Of a stretch of DNA of 64,000 nucleotides, positions 24,583 through 35,450 are shown one piece after another. The stretch is taken from the NCBI GenBank assembly GCA_033439255.1, contig CM065880.1:1736001-1800000 (forward strand), written 5' to 3'. The notes beneath the pieces were generated by a model that saw nothing but the letters and a program-made list of their open reading frames with translations, made no database searches and was not told where the DNA came from. Both the position numbers and the translations under genes were made by a program. How positions within the stretch are numbered: the stretch's first letter is position 1; each line of letters starts with the position of its first letter. This stretch comes from Hericium rajendrae (taxonomy: Eukaryota; Basidiomycota; Agaricomycetes; Russulales; Hericiaceae).

Positions 24583-26725
24583 TCAACGTGGAACCGGCAC
24601 CGCACAGAGCGTCCCGACAATGACGATGCTGAAAAGTCCCGCCAGCATCGCACTGCGCACAACGATATCCCACTGCGCTCGCGACACGACTGGGCTCAGC
24701 ACACGCGTGAGTGGTCCAAACGCCGGCACAGCTTGCGCAATCCGCTCCCGCGTACGCACAGCCGCCTCATGTTTCTCCGCGCGTCGACGGCGTGCACCAC
24801 GGCCGGAAGGAGCTACAGCCGACGTCAGAGATGTGGGGAGGGGTGAGGATGACGCATGTGGAAGCGGGAGGACATTGTGCTTGCATTTGTATTGCGCGCG
24901 GGCGAGGAACGCTCGTGGAGAGAGGTCTGAGCAGCGTGCTGGGTGTTCCTCGAGAGGGATTGGTCTTGGCTGCTGCGCATTGTACCTGGGCGGTTCCTTC
25001 TCAACGAGGAGGTACGTAGGACTTAACAACGACGGCGAATTTCCCTGCGATGATGTCGGACGCGTGCTCGGAAGGGCAACGGAAGACGCGATGGCGGGCG
25101 TCATAGGGCAGATGCACACGCTCTCGTCGTCCCCGTACCATGCGGAACCCTCGCCCCTCATAGGCAGCGCATCGAAATCGAACACATCGCTGACGGCTCC
25201 CTGGCCCCCAAATGGCAGTCCAGGCGCAAGCCCCTCCTCCATGGCGCTCGCGGCACGCCCGACCGGGTCGAATCGAGCGCGATCAAAGTCCTCGACCGAG
25301 TCGTACGGGCGGATGAAGTCCGCGGTCCCGCTCACGCGACATGCCTTATTGGCACGGCACTCCCGGGAATGGTAACGTGGGTCCGGGTTCCCGAACTTGT
25401 AGGAGCCACCCCATGCAGGCCCGAGCGCGAGGGGAAGCGCGGACCCGGGCCCGGTGCGCGTCGCTGGGCCCTCCGGCGCGGGGTCAGCGTCGTAGTAGGC
25501 TTCAGAGATAGAGATGACGTTCGCGGGATCGCATTTGTCGCTGAATGCATCGGTCTCTGTGCCAGACGAAGTCAGGGAGGACGTGGAACGGTTGTAGGTA
25601 AGAGGTGTGACGAGGGAAGCAGTGTAAGACGTAGCAGATGAGGGGGACGATGAGATGGGCGCGTTGAAGATAGGAGGGGGCGCTGGGATATCGAGCATGG
25701 GTGCAGGCACACGCGAAGACCGGGAAGGAAGAGGGGGCCCGGACGTCGGAAGGGCGGTTATGGAACGCGAATGGGCTTGATTCGGGTATACCGGCCTTGA
25801 TATGCGCTGGGGGTCAAGATTGGATTTCGGCGCAGAGATACGGGGTCGAGCAAGCTCAAATTTGCGAAGCTGGCGGAAATCGCCGAAAACGTAGACCATC
25901 ATACAGACCTAAGAGCAACGACTCAGCGGACGAAATAGACAATAAAAATAACGGATACGTACACCGTGCAAGCTAGCAAGAAGTACGGTGAGCCCCAGCC
26001 ACAACCCGGGAAGAGCAGCCAATCTCAGGTAGCGGGCGTGACCGTGGACAAAGTTGATGACCATCGGAGGGACGCTCCCCGCAAGAGAAAAGGTAGTGCC
26101 GCCGATGATGCCACAGATGGCCCTGTTAGTCCCAACATTTTGATAGGCTGCAACGACGAAGCGGTCCAAACTATCCTGAAGCATGGCGTGGACCTCCCAG
26201 GCTACGCGAGAGAAGACTTCAGGGTGGGGGTACGGCGGAGAGGCAAAGTGGGAGGTGTGGAAAGTGGCAAGAATGTCGGAGACGACGTTGAGTTCATAGT
26301 CTGCATTGGGAGTGAAGAAAGTCTGCTTCGCGCGGGCGTAAAAGAGGGAGAGTGCGGGGTCAGGCGCGTGAGATGTAGAGAAGGAATAGTTGTTCTGGTC
26401 CTTGGAGTCGGGCAGATCGGCCTGGGACTTGGCCCCGGCTTCCCACTGGAAATAACGAGCAGTGTACTCCCGGAGCCATAGCATGAAGTAGCTAGAGACG
26501 TGGATGAGGAAGCGAGAAAGGACGGCCAGAGAGAAGGGGGACGTACAGGTTCTCGGGGGAGCCATCTACGTAGAGTAACCACTCCTCGAAATCCTTGAGG
26601 CCGAGCGGGGGAAGATGTTTCTTGTTGATGACATCCTCAAGCTTGACCTTGTACAAGGGCGTGACTGGACATTCCGAGTGAGAAAACGCGTCGCGACGCG
26701 TGTGGGGAAGGACATACCCTGGCAT
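24583..26725 (-). CDS. RGS-domain protein with membrane segments
   Basis: Regulator of G-protein signalling: predicted to speed GTP hydrolysis by a G-alpha subunit at a membrane. Exons 26725-26547, 26491-25963 and 25908-24583 keep phase and give 677 residues. The RGS box starts PLYKVKLEDVINKKHLPPL, then LKDFEEWLLYVDGSPENLYF, and ends with AMLQDSLDRFVVAAYQNV (about residues 20-210). Two hydrophobic stretches follow (GIIGGTTFSLAGSVPPMVI and LPGLWLGLTVLLASLHGV), then a roughly 370-residue Ser/Pro-rich cytosolic region and a final hydrophobic anchor (MLAGLFSIVIVGTLCAV). The order resembles fungal RGS proteins of the RgsA/Rax1 kind. The start is uncertain: the frame is open at MPGYVLPH, but an upstream exon could splice in at 26671. 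Confidence 0.85.
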
Positions 26726-28025
26726 GAACGAACTTTGCCAACGGTCGGGTCGGGTGGATGGCAGAGACGATACTAGAAAGGAAATGAGCTAACGAAGAGA
26801 GGGGAAACCTAGAAGACGAACTGGGAGGGATAAGAGGGCCAAGACCGAGAGGGAGATTGTCTTGGGCCGACTATCGGCTACGGTCTGGGAAGAGGGAGGC
26901 ATGGGAGGGACTCACGGGCGACGGGGAGGGGCAGACAGCATCGCGAAGAGTATTTAGAGGGGAGGAGAGGGACGATCGAGCGCATCGTGGTGAATGGTGG
27001 CGTCTTCGACTGAGGACCAAGAAATGTCACTCTTCTGGAAGTTGGCTGCACGTTTCCCGCATCGTCCCCGCGACCTTGCTCCGCCTTCATTCCGGTCTTC
27101 CTCCTCCCGTTATGGCTACATTTCCCACACTTCATCTCCTTCGATTCGCCTTCTTTCTCTGCTTTCTGCCCGTTCTAATGTTACTGTAAAGCCTACTCTA
27201 CATCCTCATCTTGGCCGGAGTTCCACTAGTCTTGCACGCCCTCCACGACACGAGTGACAAGTCCTTCCTGAGACCCCGCCCGCTTGCCCCTGCCCTGACC
27301 CAGATCCGCGCCCTCTACCTGAATCTTCCACTGTCGGCTCATCTCCCATTCTTTCGGTCACCCAACTGCTTCTTCTCTCTCGGGACGTCATGGTCATGCC
27401 TTCCTTTCAAATTCGATCACTCTCTCCCACCTCCCGTGCAGCTTTCTACTCAATGTCCCTGTCAGTCCTCCTCCGCATCCCGTCTGCATTCACACACATC
27501 TTGCTTCCAGAACTTCCGAATATAACTCGCATTTATCATCAACTAGTATTCTGCCTCTTGGCTCGCTCATCTGTGCGGAGCCTCGGGCCAGTCGCCCCGT
27601 CCGACGATCCGCTCCCCCCAGGTCCCACCATCCAGAGTCCGACCCTTCCACCGTCCATTCCAGCCTGTCACGCCCGCCCCGGCTTCTAGCTTCTAGCCTT
27701 TCAACTGCAGCAACGCCCGGCCGTATGACAAAATCAAGACGCCGGTTTCGTGGTCATTAACATGTGTCCCGCTGGTCGATCCACGTGTTCCTGACAACGC
27801 CTTGACATTGGGTCGCAGACATCGGCATGCACGTTAATGCACGAACAGTCCCTGGAACATTCTTCGGGCATTAATTTAAATCTTCGGACGTTTCAAATAT
27901 ACCGCCGGCATTCCATCCCCTTAAGTTGAATTTCATTCTCTTTCTTACGCGAACTGCTTGGCCGCGGAAAGACGTATATAACCGTATGCAACTGCACCGG
28001 TTCTGCCAACAGACACCGGAGCGTG
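26726..28025. other. Intergenic region, nothing firm
   Basis: The left third is the promoter/leader of the RGS gene. The rest is C/T-rich without a supported gene. A TATA-like box is present at its right end. Confidence 0.55.
27975..27981 (+). promoter_or_regulatory. TATA-like box
   Basis: TATATAA, 45-51 bases upstream of the ATG at 28026, a normal distance for a basidiomycete TATA promoter with a short leader. Confidence 0.4.
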
Positions 28026-28252
28026 ATGTCGTTGAAGACACTGCAGCGCACGAACGCCCGCGACATCTGCAAGACCTACATCGACGATCTTCGAAGCCAA
28101 TTCGACCCTGCACGCATCCCAGATGCCCCACCCATGCCACATGGCCCATATTTAATGCGACAGTCTCTCGCTGGGATCTGCAGCGCCAACGCCACCCGGT
28201 AAGGCTACATTGTAAGGCTACATTTTCGAGCCGCATCGCAGGTTGCGGATCG
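28026..28252 (+). CDS. Possible very small two-exon gene, unknown
   Basis: The ATG at 28026 opens 173 bases of clean coding-like sequence (starts MSLKTLQRTNARDICKTYID) that stops at a good donor GTAAGG at 28199. Joining to the AG at 28234 adds only five residues and a stop, for 62 residues. The evidence is the TATA-like box at the right distance, the donor site and a non-repetitive, mixed-charge composition. I know no relative. It may be longer, with further exons, or not a gene at all. Confidence 0.3.
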
Positions 28253-28834
28253 AGTGATTAGCTTGGCCATGCGGCACGATTGAACGCTGGGGATTCGCGT
28301 CGCTCGTCGTTCACGCGCACGTTGATTGCGCTTCCCAGCCTGCGGGACGGTACAGCATCTTACCTTTACACATATAGAGGGGGCGTGAATCCGTTTGTGC
28401 AATGAGACCTCATTAATGCTTATGAGATGCTGCGATGCACGGAATGCCATGTTTCACAGGGAATAGTCTCCAAAACAGCAACGAGCTTTCTACATACCAG
28501 GGCGAACGTGTCAATGCAGCACGACCGTGAAAGCCGACGCGAGCGTATCGTGCGCAGCGTTGACGATGTACGGCAAGTAATGTCCTAGTTGCAGTGCAGC
28601 CCGTGCCCTGCGGAGAAGGCGAAGCCTGCACCTGTCAGCTCGACGTCGCCGAGCTGGCGCGGAGAAGCACGATTCATGATGCACGCTCGGATGCGAAGTG
28701 TACGACAAGAATATATCGTATCGCACCACTAGGATGTTCATTTTTACGCAGAGATTTACTAGACATGCCGCCCAGAAATAAGTCTGTTCGCTCTTGTGCT
28801 GTCTATTTCGCGCAAAATGATTTGAGCAAAAGGA

Positions 28835-28934
28835 TGGCCAACGTGGGGATCGAACCCAAGACCTTCGCGTTAAATTCAAACAACTTTGATGACAAGTATT
28901 AGCACGACGCTCTAACCAACTGAGCTAGTCGGCC
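28835..28934 (-). tRNA. tRNA-Ile (anticodon AAU) with a 26-base intron
   Basis: The minus strand folds as a full cloverleaf. Acceptor GGCCGAC pairs with GTTGGCC plus discriminator A; the D arm is GCTCAGTTGGTTAGAGC; the anticodon stem TCGTG/CGCGA encloses CTAATAA; the T arm contains GGTTCGATCCC. The anticodon is AAT (read IAU). The intron lies at the canonical position after base 37 (28871-28896), leaving a 74-base mature tRNA. It is transcribed away from the integrase-like gene, whose start codon is 79 bases to the right. Confidence 0.95.
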
Positions 28935-29013
28935 ATGCAAAAGGCCTAATTTTATATTCTCATGATCCCCATACCAAGAGGCCGCTCTTCTTGCGTTTCT
29001 CCGAAGGTCTACG

Positions 29014-30703
29014 ATGCAAACCACGTTAGACGACGCAGACAACGTCCCCGAGATCGATGATGAGATGGCTTCAACTTCTAGCGTAGTTCGAGGACAGTCA
29101 ACCTCTTCAAATGCCCATTTTACACGTAACCCGAAAGGACGCAACCAGTACAAGGAATGCCGTGAGTCTCATTACCTCTTCTGTACCGAGCAAACTCACA
29201 AGGTCTCCCATCGACACCCACCAGCGCGCAAAGATGACGCACAAATCGCAGAATGGCTGCAAGACTACCACCAGCGTGGCATCACGGACAGGAAGACCGT
29301 GCAACAGCTCCTCCAGAGCGAGCACGGCGTCTCCATGAGGTGCGCTCCCCTTTCTTCCGCGCCCACGCGCCCTTCACCCTCACGACGCGCCCTCGCAGCC
29401 TGTCGACCCTGTCCCGCAGGCGTAAGTCTCTCGGGCTGCGCGGCAGTGGCACGACGACGCGTGAAATGCCCAACGCGGACAAGAGCGCGCTCGTGCTCGC
29501 GCAGATGGCGCAGGACCCGCTGCGCAAGCATGGGCCCCGCGCGGTCAAGGAGGCCATCGCGACCACAACGGGCGTGAACCTCACGCGGTGCGCCTCCCCC
29601 CTTCCCTCCTCTTCCCTCCCCATGTCCTGACGCGCCCACGCGGCGCGCAGCGACTACATCGCCGCGGAAATGCGCACGCAGGGCCCCGTGGGCTTCGCGC
29701 TGCGCGAACCCGTCGTGAATCACCAGGCAGGGCCCAGCACCGAACCTGCGCTGCCTCCTGCGGAAGGAATCCACCGCGCGTGGACGTGCACGAGCAATGA
29801 AAAGCTTGCGAAGCTCGGCTTCCGGACGTGGAGCGTACGCGACCGGTGGAGCGGGAAGTGGTTTGGAATGTGGGTCGTCCCCGAGCGGACGTTCACGTCT
29901 GCGGTTGGGTGGCTGAGGCTGCGGGTTATCGCGGAGCTTGGCGGTGAGTGCGCCTCCTTGCTGGCGCGTGATGTGCGTGGGCTGTGTGTTGAATTCTCGT
30001 CTGTAGGCATGCCACCATCCGTCCCACCGCCCGGGAAAAGTGAGGTTCACCCCCCGTGTCACTACGTTGACTCGTTGAGGTATGTGAACACGCCGGCCTT
30101 GCATTCCGCCTTCATAGTCATACTATTCCATAGGCAAACACTCGGCCCTGATTTCTCCCCGGAGGATGACGATCTGCTAAGTTCCATCCGAAAGCTCTCT
30201 CTGGAACGCAGCCTCCTGCAGGAACACTGGGTAAGCGACGCCCTAACCTGGTGGTCCGCCGGCTCAGGCATATACACACCCTCCGACCCGAAGCAGCAGT
30301 GCGTCCCTAACTCCCACCCTATTTCATGCCGTTGACACCCACTCGCAGCGAGCTTGTGCAATGGCTCTGGCCCAAGCTGCTCCAGCGCGAACTAACCGAT
30401 CTCAAGCGCTACCTCAACATGCACAAAGGCCGCAAGGGCGGCCGCAAGGACAGGCCCACCAGCGCGTGTCCAAGCATGATCTACTCGCTGCACGGCATGT
30501 ATGCCGGCGAGAACTGCCTGTGCCCGGTGCCGCGCGAGGCCGTGTCCGCGCTCGTGCAGCGCGTGGATGGCGAGGCGTTGTTGCGCTTCGGCACCGCGGA
30601 GTACGCGGCGCGGGCGGAGGAGGTGTACCAGAGTCTTGGGTACACGGAGCTCACATTCCAGAATGTGTGGGATGTCTTCGGGAAGATGCTGCCACTCATG
30701 TGA
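29014..30703 (+). CDS. Integrase-core-like protein with N-terminal HTH-like region
   Basis: Seven exons (29014-29161, 29225-29339, 29399-29587, 29651-29943, 30007-30079, 30134-30298, 30349-30703) stay in phase for 445 residues. The N-terminal third has a helix-turn-helix-like segment (WLQDYHQRGITDRKTVQQLL ... SRRRKSLGLRGSGTTTREM) and a second one (GPRAVKEAIATTTGVNLTRD). The middle (WSGKWFGMWVVPERTF) resembles the start of an integrase-like core. The C-terminus (ELVQWLWPKLLQRELTDL ... LTFQNVWDVFGKMLPLM) matches, from memory, a basidiomycete-wide family of single-copy intron-bearing integrase-like proteins. I infer a gene of transposon ancestry, possibly host-used. I cannot judge whether it is catalytically competent. 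It sits directly beside the tRNA-Ile gene. Confidence 0.7.
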
Positions 30704-30951
30704 ACGCGGGTGACGGATGCATGTCCACGTTTGTCGCTATCCCCTCGTGGTCCTTGAGATGGCGGGAGTGCGGAGCTGTGGCGCGGGTATCGACGCGAGG
30801 CGGGAGGACTTGCTTCTGTTTAGTCTGGCCGCTTTTCCCCCCCAGTTAGTTTGCAATGCGTACTGTACACAAATTAGCCTACCCATACCATCCTAAATCT
30901 ACATTATCTTACGTCAATCTGACCTGCTACTTTGTTCCTGACGGATGCAGA

Positions 30952-32731
30952 TCATGCCGCGCTGCCTGCACAACATAAGCGATCACCAGCGCTACAAACG
31001 CATGTAAGCTCACCAGTCCGAGGCGATAGAACAAAGGACGCACCAAAGCCCGCACCCCACAAGAGAATCCCCATGAAAATAAGCCGTCGATACAGTGGCC
31101 TGCTTTTCGCCGGGTTCGCGATGGCGCTCCAGTGCTCTGCCCGCCGATACGCGACGATGCGCCCGGCATGGATGGTCGTGCGCGTGTGGCACGGATTCAG
31201 CACGGCCGAGCGCACACTACTGTTCTCGTGCAGGATAACGAAGTCAGCCGCGTCACCAAGCGAAATGGACAAGTCTTCGCTGGCCGAACGCTGTTGAAGA
31301 CCGATGGCATGCTTGGCTTCCGTGGAGACGGATTTCTGCATCGGCACTATCAGATAATATTAAGCAACCCATGTTTAACATATGTACGGACCAGGAGCGT
31401 AGCACAAGCCATCTCGCTCGCGTCTTGGTAAACCGCGACACCAAGCGGACACAGCCCGAGCGGATCCACGGAGCCCTGCGGCGTAAACGCGTTGTCCACA
31501 TTGTTCACGCTCAGCGCAACGCGTATCCCGCGCGACGCCACGAATGGCACGGGGAGCGTCGCCCGCGGAGGCTGCACGGCGCGATCGTCCCCACCTTTCC
31601 CCATCATGTACATATCGCTTTGCGGCAGCGCAACCAGCGCAACGGGGAGATCGCCAATGCACTCCTTCAGCTGGTTCCACTCTGCCTCATTGAAGAGGGT
31701 ATAACGCGTTCCGTGCCCGATTGTCACCATGCGTGGCTCATCTTTCGGGAACTGCTGGGTCCATCGTAGTGATCGTATAAGATCAAGGAGGTAGTAGATC
31801 AGGGGTGGAGAGGAAGCATCGATGTTGTAGTCGAGGTGGAAATCTGCGTGAAGTTGTTTTCGTGCGGCGAGGCCCAAGATGAGAGAGATGTTCTCTTGCG
31901 ATTGGACTAGTGTCGATTCTATGTAGGGCGCAGAACCCACAACGGAGACACCAGATATACCAGCGGCATCTTCGAGGAGGCGATAATTGCTCCCTGGTTC
32001 TTCTGCATCAGTATCCTCGAAAAGAGAATCCTGTGCGAATACTAAGCAGTTAACTTAGCGACTTGCATAAAAAAGCAAGCTGGTGAAGATACCACAAACC
32101 TGATATCTGTATGTCACAGCATGCATGGAATTCCGTTTTCCTTCAGCCGAAGCGCAACGTCTAGACATCGGAGCTGTATGGTCCTGTCCACTTCAACGTG
32201 GGCCCGCATAGCGGTCACTCCACACTCCAGACTGTCTGCGACAAGCCGTCTGCCACGCGTATATACGTCGTCAAGGTCCTTGATGAAATCAGCCTTAGCC
32301 TTAGCAGTAACTGCGAGAGCTTCTTGAAATGTTCTGAATACATACCATGATTTACGGGTGACACTGAAAGACTGGATGAAACATACCCCGTTTCTAGTCT
32401 GCCACACTGGTCCAAGAGAAAACATTTGTCAAGGTGTATGTGCGCATGACATAGTCTGGGCCAGGATATGTAAAGATGCCCTAGACAAAATGATAGAGAC
32501 TCACGATGGCAAGATGACACCCTTTCCCTTCAGGTCGATCTGCGTATAGAGCAACGACTCCAGATGTTCTTTGAATATACGAGGTGGCCATGCATCGTCG
32601 GATAGATCCTTCTCATCAATGGCTGTCACCACTCCGGATGCGCAATACAGGTCGTACGTCTTGTCCTGATTGCCATTCGCTGCTTGGCGTACGTTGCGTA
32701 TGATGAGAATTCCGGAGTCCTTCGCTTGCAT
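30952..32731 (-). CDS. Cytosine-deaminase-like amidohydrolase with C-terminal membrane anchor; frame problem
   Basis: Metal-dependent hydrolase of the amidohydrolase superfamily (CodA-like). Exon 1, 32731-32505 (IRNVRQAANGNQDKTYDLY, TIM-barrel lead-in); exon 2, 32455-32387 with the metal motif HAHIHLDK; exon 3 from 32333 (ECGVTAMRAHVEVD); exon 4, 32041-31388 with HADFHLDYN and GHGTRYTL; exon 5, 31346-30952. The usual last metal Asp region reads SVNNVDNAF, with Asn where CodA has Asp. A hydrophobic helix (RRLIFMGILLWGAGFG) near the C-terminus is not part of the bacterial fold and predicts a membrane anchor. Between exon 3 and the segment CDIQIS (about 32100-32131) the frame is off by seven bases and meets a stop at 32114. 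This is either a real lesion or an unusual splice, so the gene may be a recent pseudogene or a misread. Confidence 0.78.
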
Positions 32732-33811
32732 AGTCCAACAGGTCTCAAAAAAATTAGTTCTGTATGAGAGCAGGTGAAATGGTTTTGCTGGGTCGTGCGT
32801 CAGTGGAAGGACAGAGACTTGGGAAAAGAGCGTCCCAGGGCATATAGATGACTGAAAGCTGTCGCACCAAGTAGCAGAATAGCTTATAGTCCGTGCAGTA
32901 CGATACGTCGGTAGCAGTAAGCTGCGAATACGAGGATATTTCGTCGAGTAGTTATGGTGCTGTACGTGACTTCAGAGCAACAAAGAGTATGATCTTCGCA
33001 AACCAATTGTGAACGAACGAGTTGGGACCTGAGCCGGGCCGGAGATAAGTAAAATCAGGCGCCGTTCTATATTACAGCCATTTGCATAAAGGATGGCAGC
33101 AGCGCGCGTTTTTTCGATGAAAGAGGAAATGGGTGGCTGGCCCTGTGGCGGCATATTTTGGCGCATAGAATTCTCAACTATATCACTTTTCCGTAGAAAT
33201 TCAGCTTGCTGGCATCATTCATTGATGAGAGTACTATAGACAGTCTCATAATGTACAAATCAGAGGGTATTTATGTATGCAAAAATGTAAGGACAAGAGC
33301 AATATGGGAGTCGACTGAGGACAGTGACGGCAGGCCGCAGTGTGACGGCGCCAAAACACGCTGCCACAGGGCCAGCCACACCTTTCCTCTTTCATCGAAA
33401 AACCGCGAGTTACTGCCATGCTCTATGCAAACGGCTGTAATTGTCTCCGAGGAACTTGTCGTCAATCTGCGTCGGTGGCTGTCAAGTCGAGGACCCATTT
33501 GATGGTGTCGCAGTGTCCGGACAATCTTCAAAGCTGTGACCTATGTCTAAACGCCCTTCTTCGCCACTGAGGTGTACCCTGCAGCTTCCATCTTCGGCCT
33601 GAACGAGGTAAGTACTCCGTCGGATTCATATGGTTTTTCCGTCGGATCTGGACATCGGGCATGCATGAGAATTAGCTTAGACCGTTACTGTCGTTTGATG
33701 TGATACGCATGCGTTCGATGGGCAAAGGTATGCCTACATATAAGTATAGCTTCATAGTGTTCAAGCTGTGGCACCCATCAACTCTCCACCCTCCAAATCG
33801 GCGTCAAAAGC
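32732..33811. other. Intergenic region with an inverted repeat
   Basis: Divergent promoter space between the amidohydrolase and dienelactone hydrolase genes. The notable content is the long inverted repeat described at 33071-33442; no gene recognised. Confidence 0.65.
33071..33442. repeat. Long inverted repeat, about 95-base arms, 183-base spacer
   Basis: Arms 33071-33164 and 33348-33442 are reverse complements at roughly 80-85 percent. They share ATTACAGCC, TTTGCATA, ATGGCAG, TTTTCGATGAAAGAGGAAA, GTGGCTGGCCCTGTGGC and TTTTGGCGC. The flanks outside and the spacer are not related. It could fold as a long RNA hairpin if transcribed, or be the relic of a foldback element. Confidence 0.75.
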
Positions 33812-34899
33812 ATGGCCAGTTGTCCGAACTGCTTGAAGGGACTGGTGCTCCCGGGCGAGCCATCAGGCTCGATGGTAAACGAGGCGTACTACAGTCCTGC
33901 TCCTGGAAAGGCAGACGATACACCCTCGCCAAACGCCATCATACTCTTGACGGACATCTTCGGGCTGCCACTCAACAATTGCAAGATCCTTGCTGACCTG
34001 CTGGCCAGCAAAGTGGGCGTGGATGTTTGGGTCCCTGACCTTTTTAATGGTGCGTCTACCCGGTGACGAAACTCGGACTGTAACTCATGCCTGTGACGCA
34101 GGACTTCCGCCATTCTCGACGAAAGAGCTGATGCCTCTGGTGCCTGATCGTGCTGGAGTGGCAATGTCGACATGGGACAAGCTGCGTCTCATATGGAGGG
34201 GCATCCCTCGCATTCCACGACTTTATGCCAACCGTGCGAGTGTCGTGGATGCCAGAGTTGAGGCTGTAAGTGACACTTCATGAGCACCCCCAGTGCATAG
34301 TCCTTATCTCTTGACCAGTTCGTCAAGAAACTCAAGGCAGAGAAGAAGTACGGGAAGCTCGGCGCCGTTGGGTACGTTTCTATCTATATAATAGGCAGCG
34401 TCGATCTGCTAAACCGAAATAATAATACCAGATATTGTTTTGGAGGTTCAGTGGCCATACGAATTGGCGGTCGTCAGCTCGTCGATTTCATCGTTATCTG
34501 CCATCCCGGTTTGTGCACATTGGAACAGATCCAGCAAATCACAGTCCCGACATCCTGGGCATGCGCTGAAGGTATGCCGACGTCTGAGCACTTCCATATG
34601 AGCATACGGTCATTCATGTCGCTTCCAGAGGATTTCAGTTTCGGACCGAAGCTTCGCACTGGGGCTGAAGAGATTTTCAAGGCCCGGCAGGGCAAGGACA
34701 ACTACGTGGATTACGAATTCGTCGACTATAAAGGTATGCTGTGATTGCTTCCCCGTCTATTGTGGTTCCTGAAATTGTATATCTTGTAGGGACCGCGCAT
34801 GGTTTCGCTGCACGGCCTAATCTGACTATCCCTGAGGTGCAGGAGGGCTACAACGGGGCTCTTCAGCAGACGGTCGACTGGTTCAAGAAAACGCTTTGA
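33812..34899 (+). CDS. Dienelactone hydrolase family protein
   Basis: Alpha/beta hydrolase of the dienelactone hydrolase family (fungal AIM2-like). Exons 33812-34049, 34102-34265, 34319-34371, 34432-34571, 34629-34733 and 34790-34899. The Cys nucleophile elbow GYCFGGSVA is built across the third intron. The acid is probably the Asp of CAEEDFSF, seen only when the 57-base intron 34572-34628 is removed; being a multiple of three, that intron could also be retained. The catalytic His is in GTAHGFAAR. Length about 270 residues, normal. It acts on cyclic esters of the muconolactone type or on related lactones/esters; the natural substrate in fungi is poorly known. It lies in tandem with the lactonase-like gene downstream. 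Confidence 0.9.
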
Positions 34900-35450
34900 A
34901 CTACTGTGTATACTCGATCTTTATCAAGTGTAGTCGGAGTTTCCAAGGATCCCATCGAGGTTAATGGCACGTCGGCGTATTTGACTTGGCTGATATGATA
35001 TACTTTATTCCATACCCATCTACTCAATAGTACACTGTCTCTTTCGTTGCGCTTCTTCACCTTTCCGATGCGCCCGTTCCGGATTCGAGATGCCGCTCCC
35101 CGATACAAAGGGCCGCCATCTACCATGATCATAACATGATGTTTCACAACTGTTTTGAGGTGCAGATATTTGCCAGCTCGGAGGTATCAAAACATGGACT
35201 CTCGAACATTCGGTAATCAATTCCATCAAGTACTGATCAGATCCAATCCTTGACTACATAAGCGATTCAAGATTGTAATATCGGTGATGTCACCGACTTT
35301 ATTTATTCATCGACATCTGTATGTACATGGCGGACAATGGCCGACAGCGGCGGGCAATGGTGGGCATCACGAGCTGCGTATAAATACTAGAGCTATGTTT
35401 GGGAGTCCACACCGACATCACCCATCTCAGGGAACATCAGGTCGATCAGC
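34900..35450. other. Intergenic region with promoter of the lactonase-like gene
   Basis: No gene seen. Short GGCGGACAATGG-like imperfect direct repeats near 35328-35365 precede the TATA box of the next gene. Confidence 0.6.
35379..35386 (+). promoter_or_regulatory. TATA box of the metallo-beta-lactamase gene
   Basis: TATAAATA, 65-72 bases before the ATG at 35451, a good consensus and spacing. Confidence 0.6.

Noticed and set aside
24620-25375. 251-codon plus-strand open frame
   Set aside because: Antisense to the last exon of the RGS gene, low complexity.
29265-30104. 279-codon minus-strand open frame near the tRNA
   Set aside because: Runs across introns and exons of the integrase-like gene on the other strand; Arg-rich and without family features.
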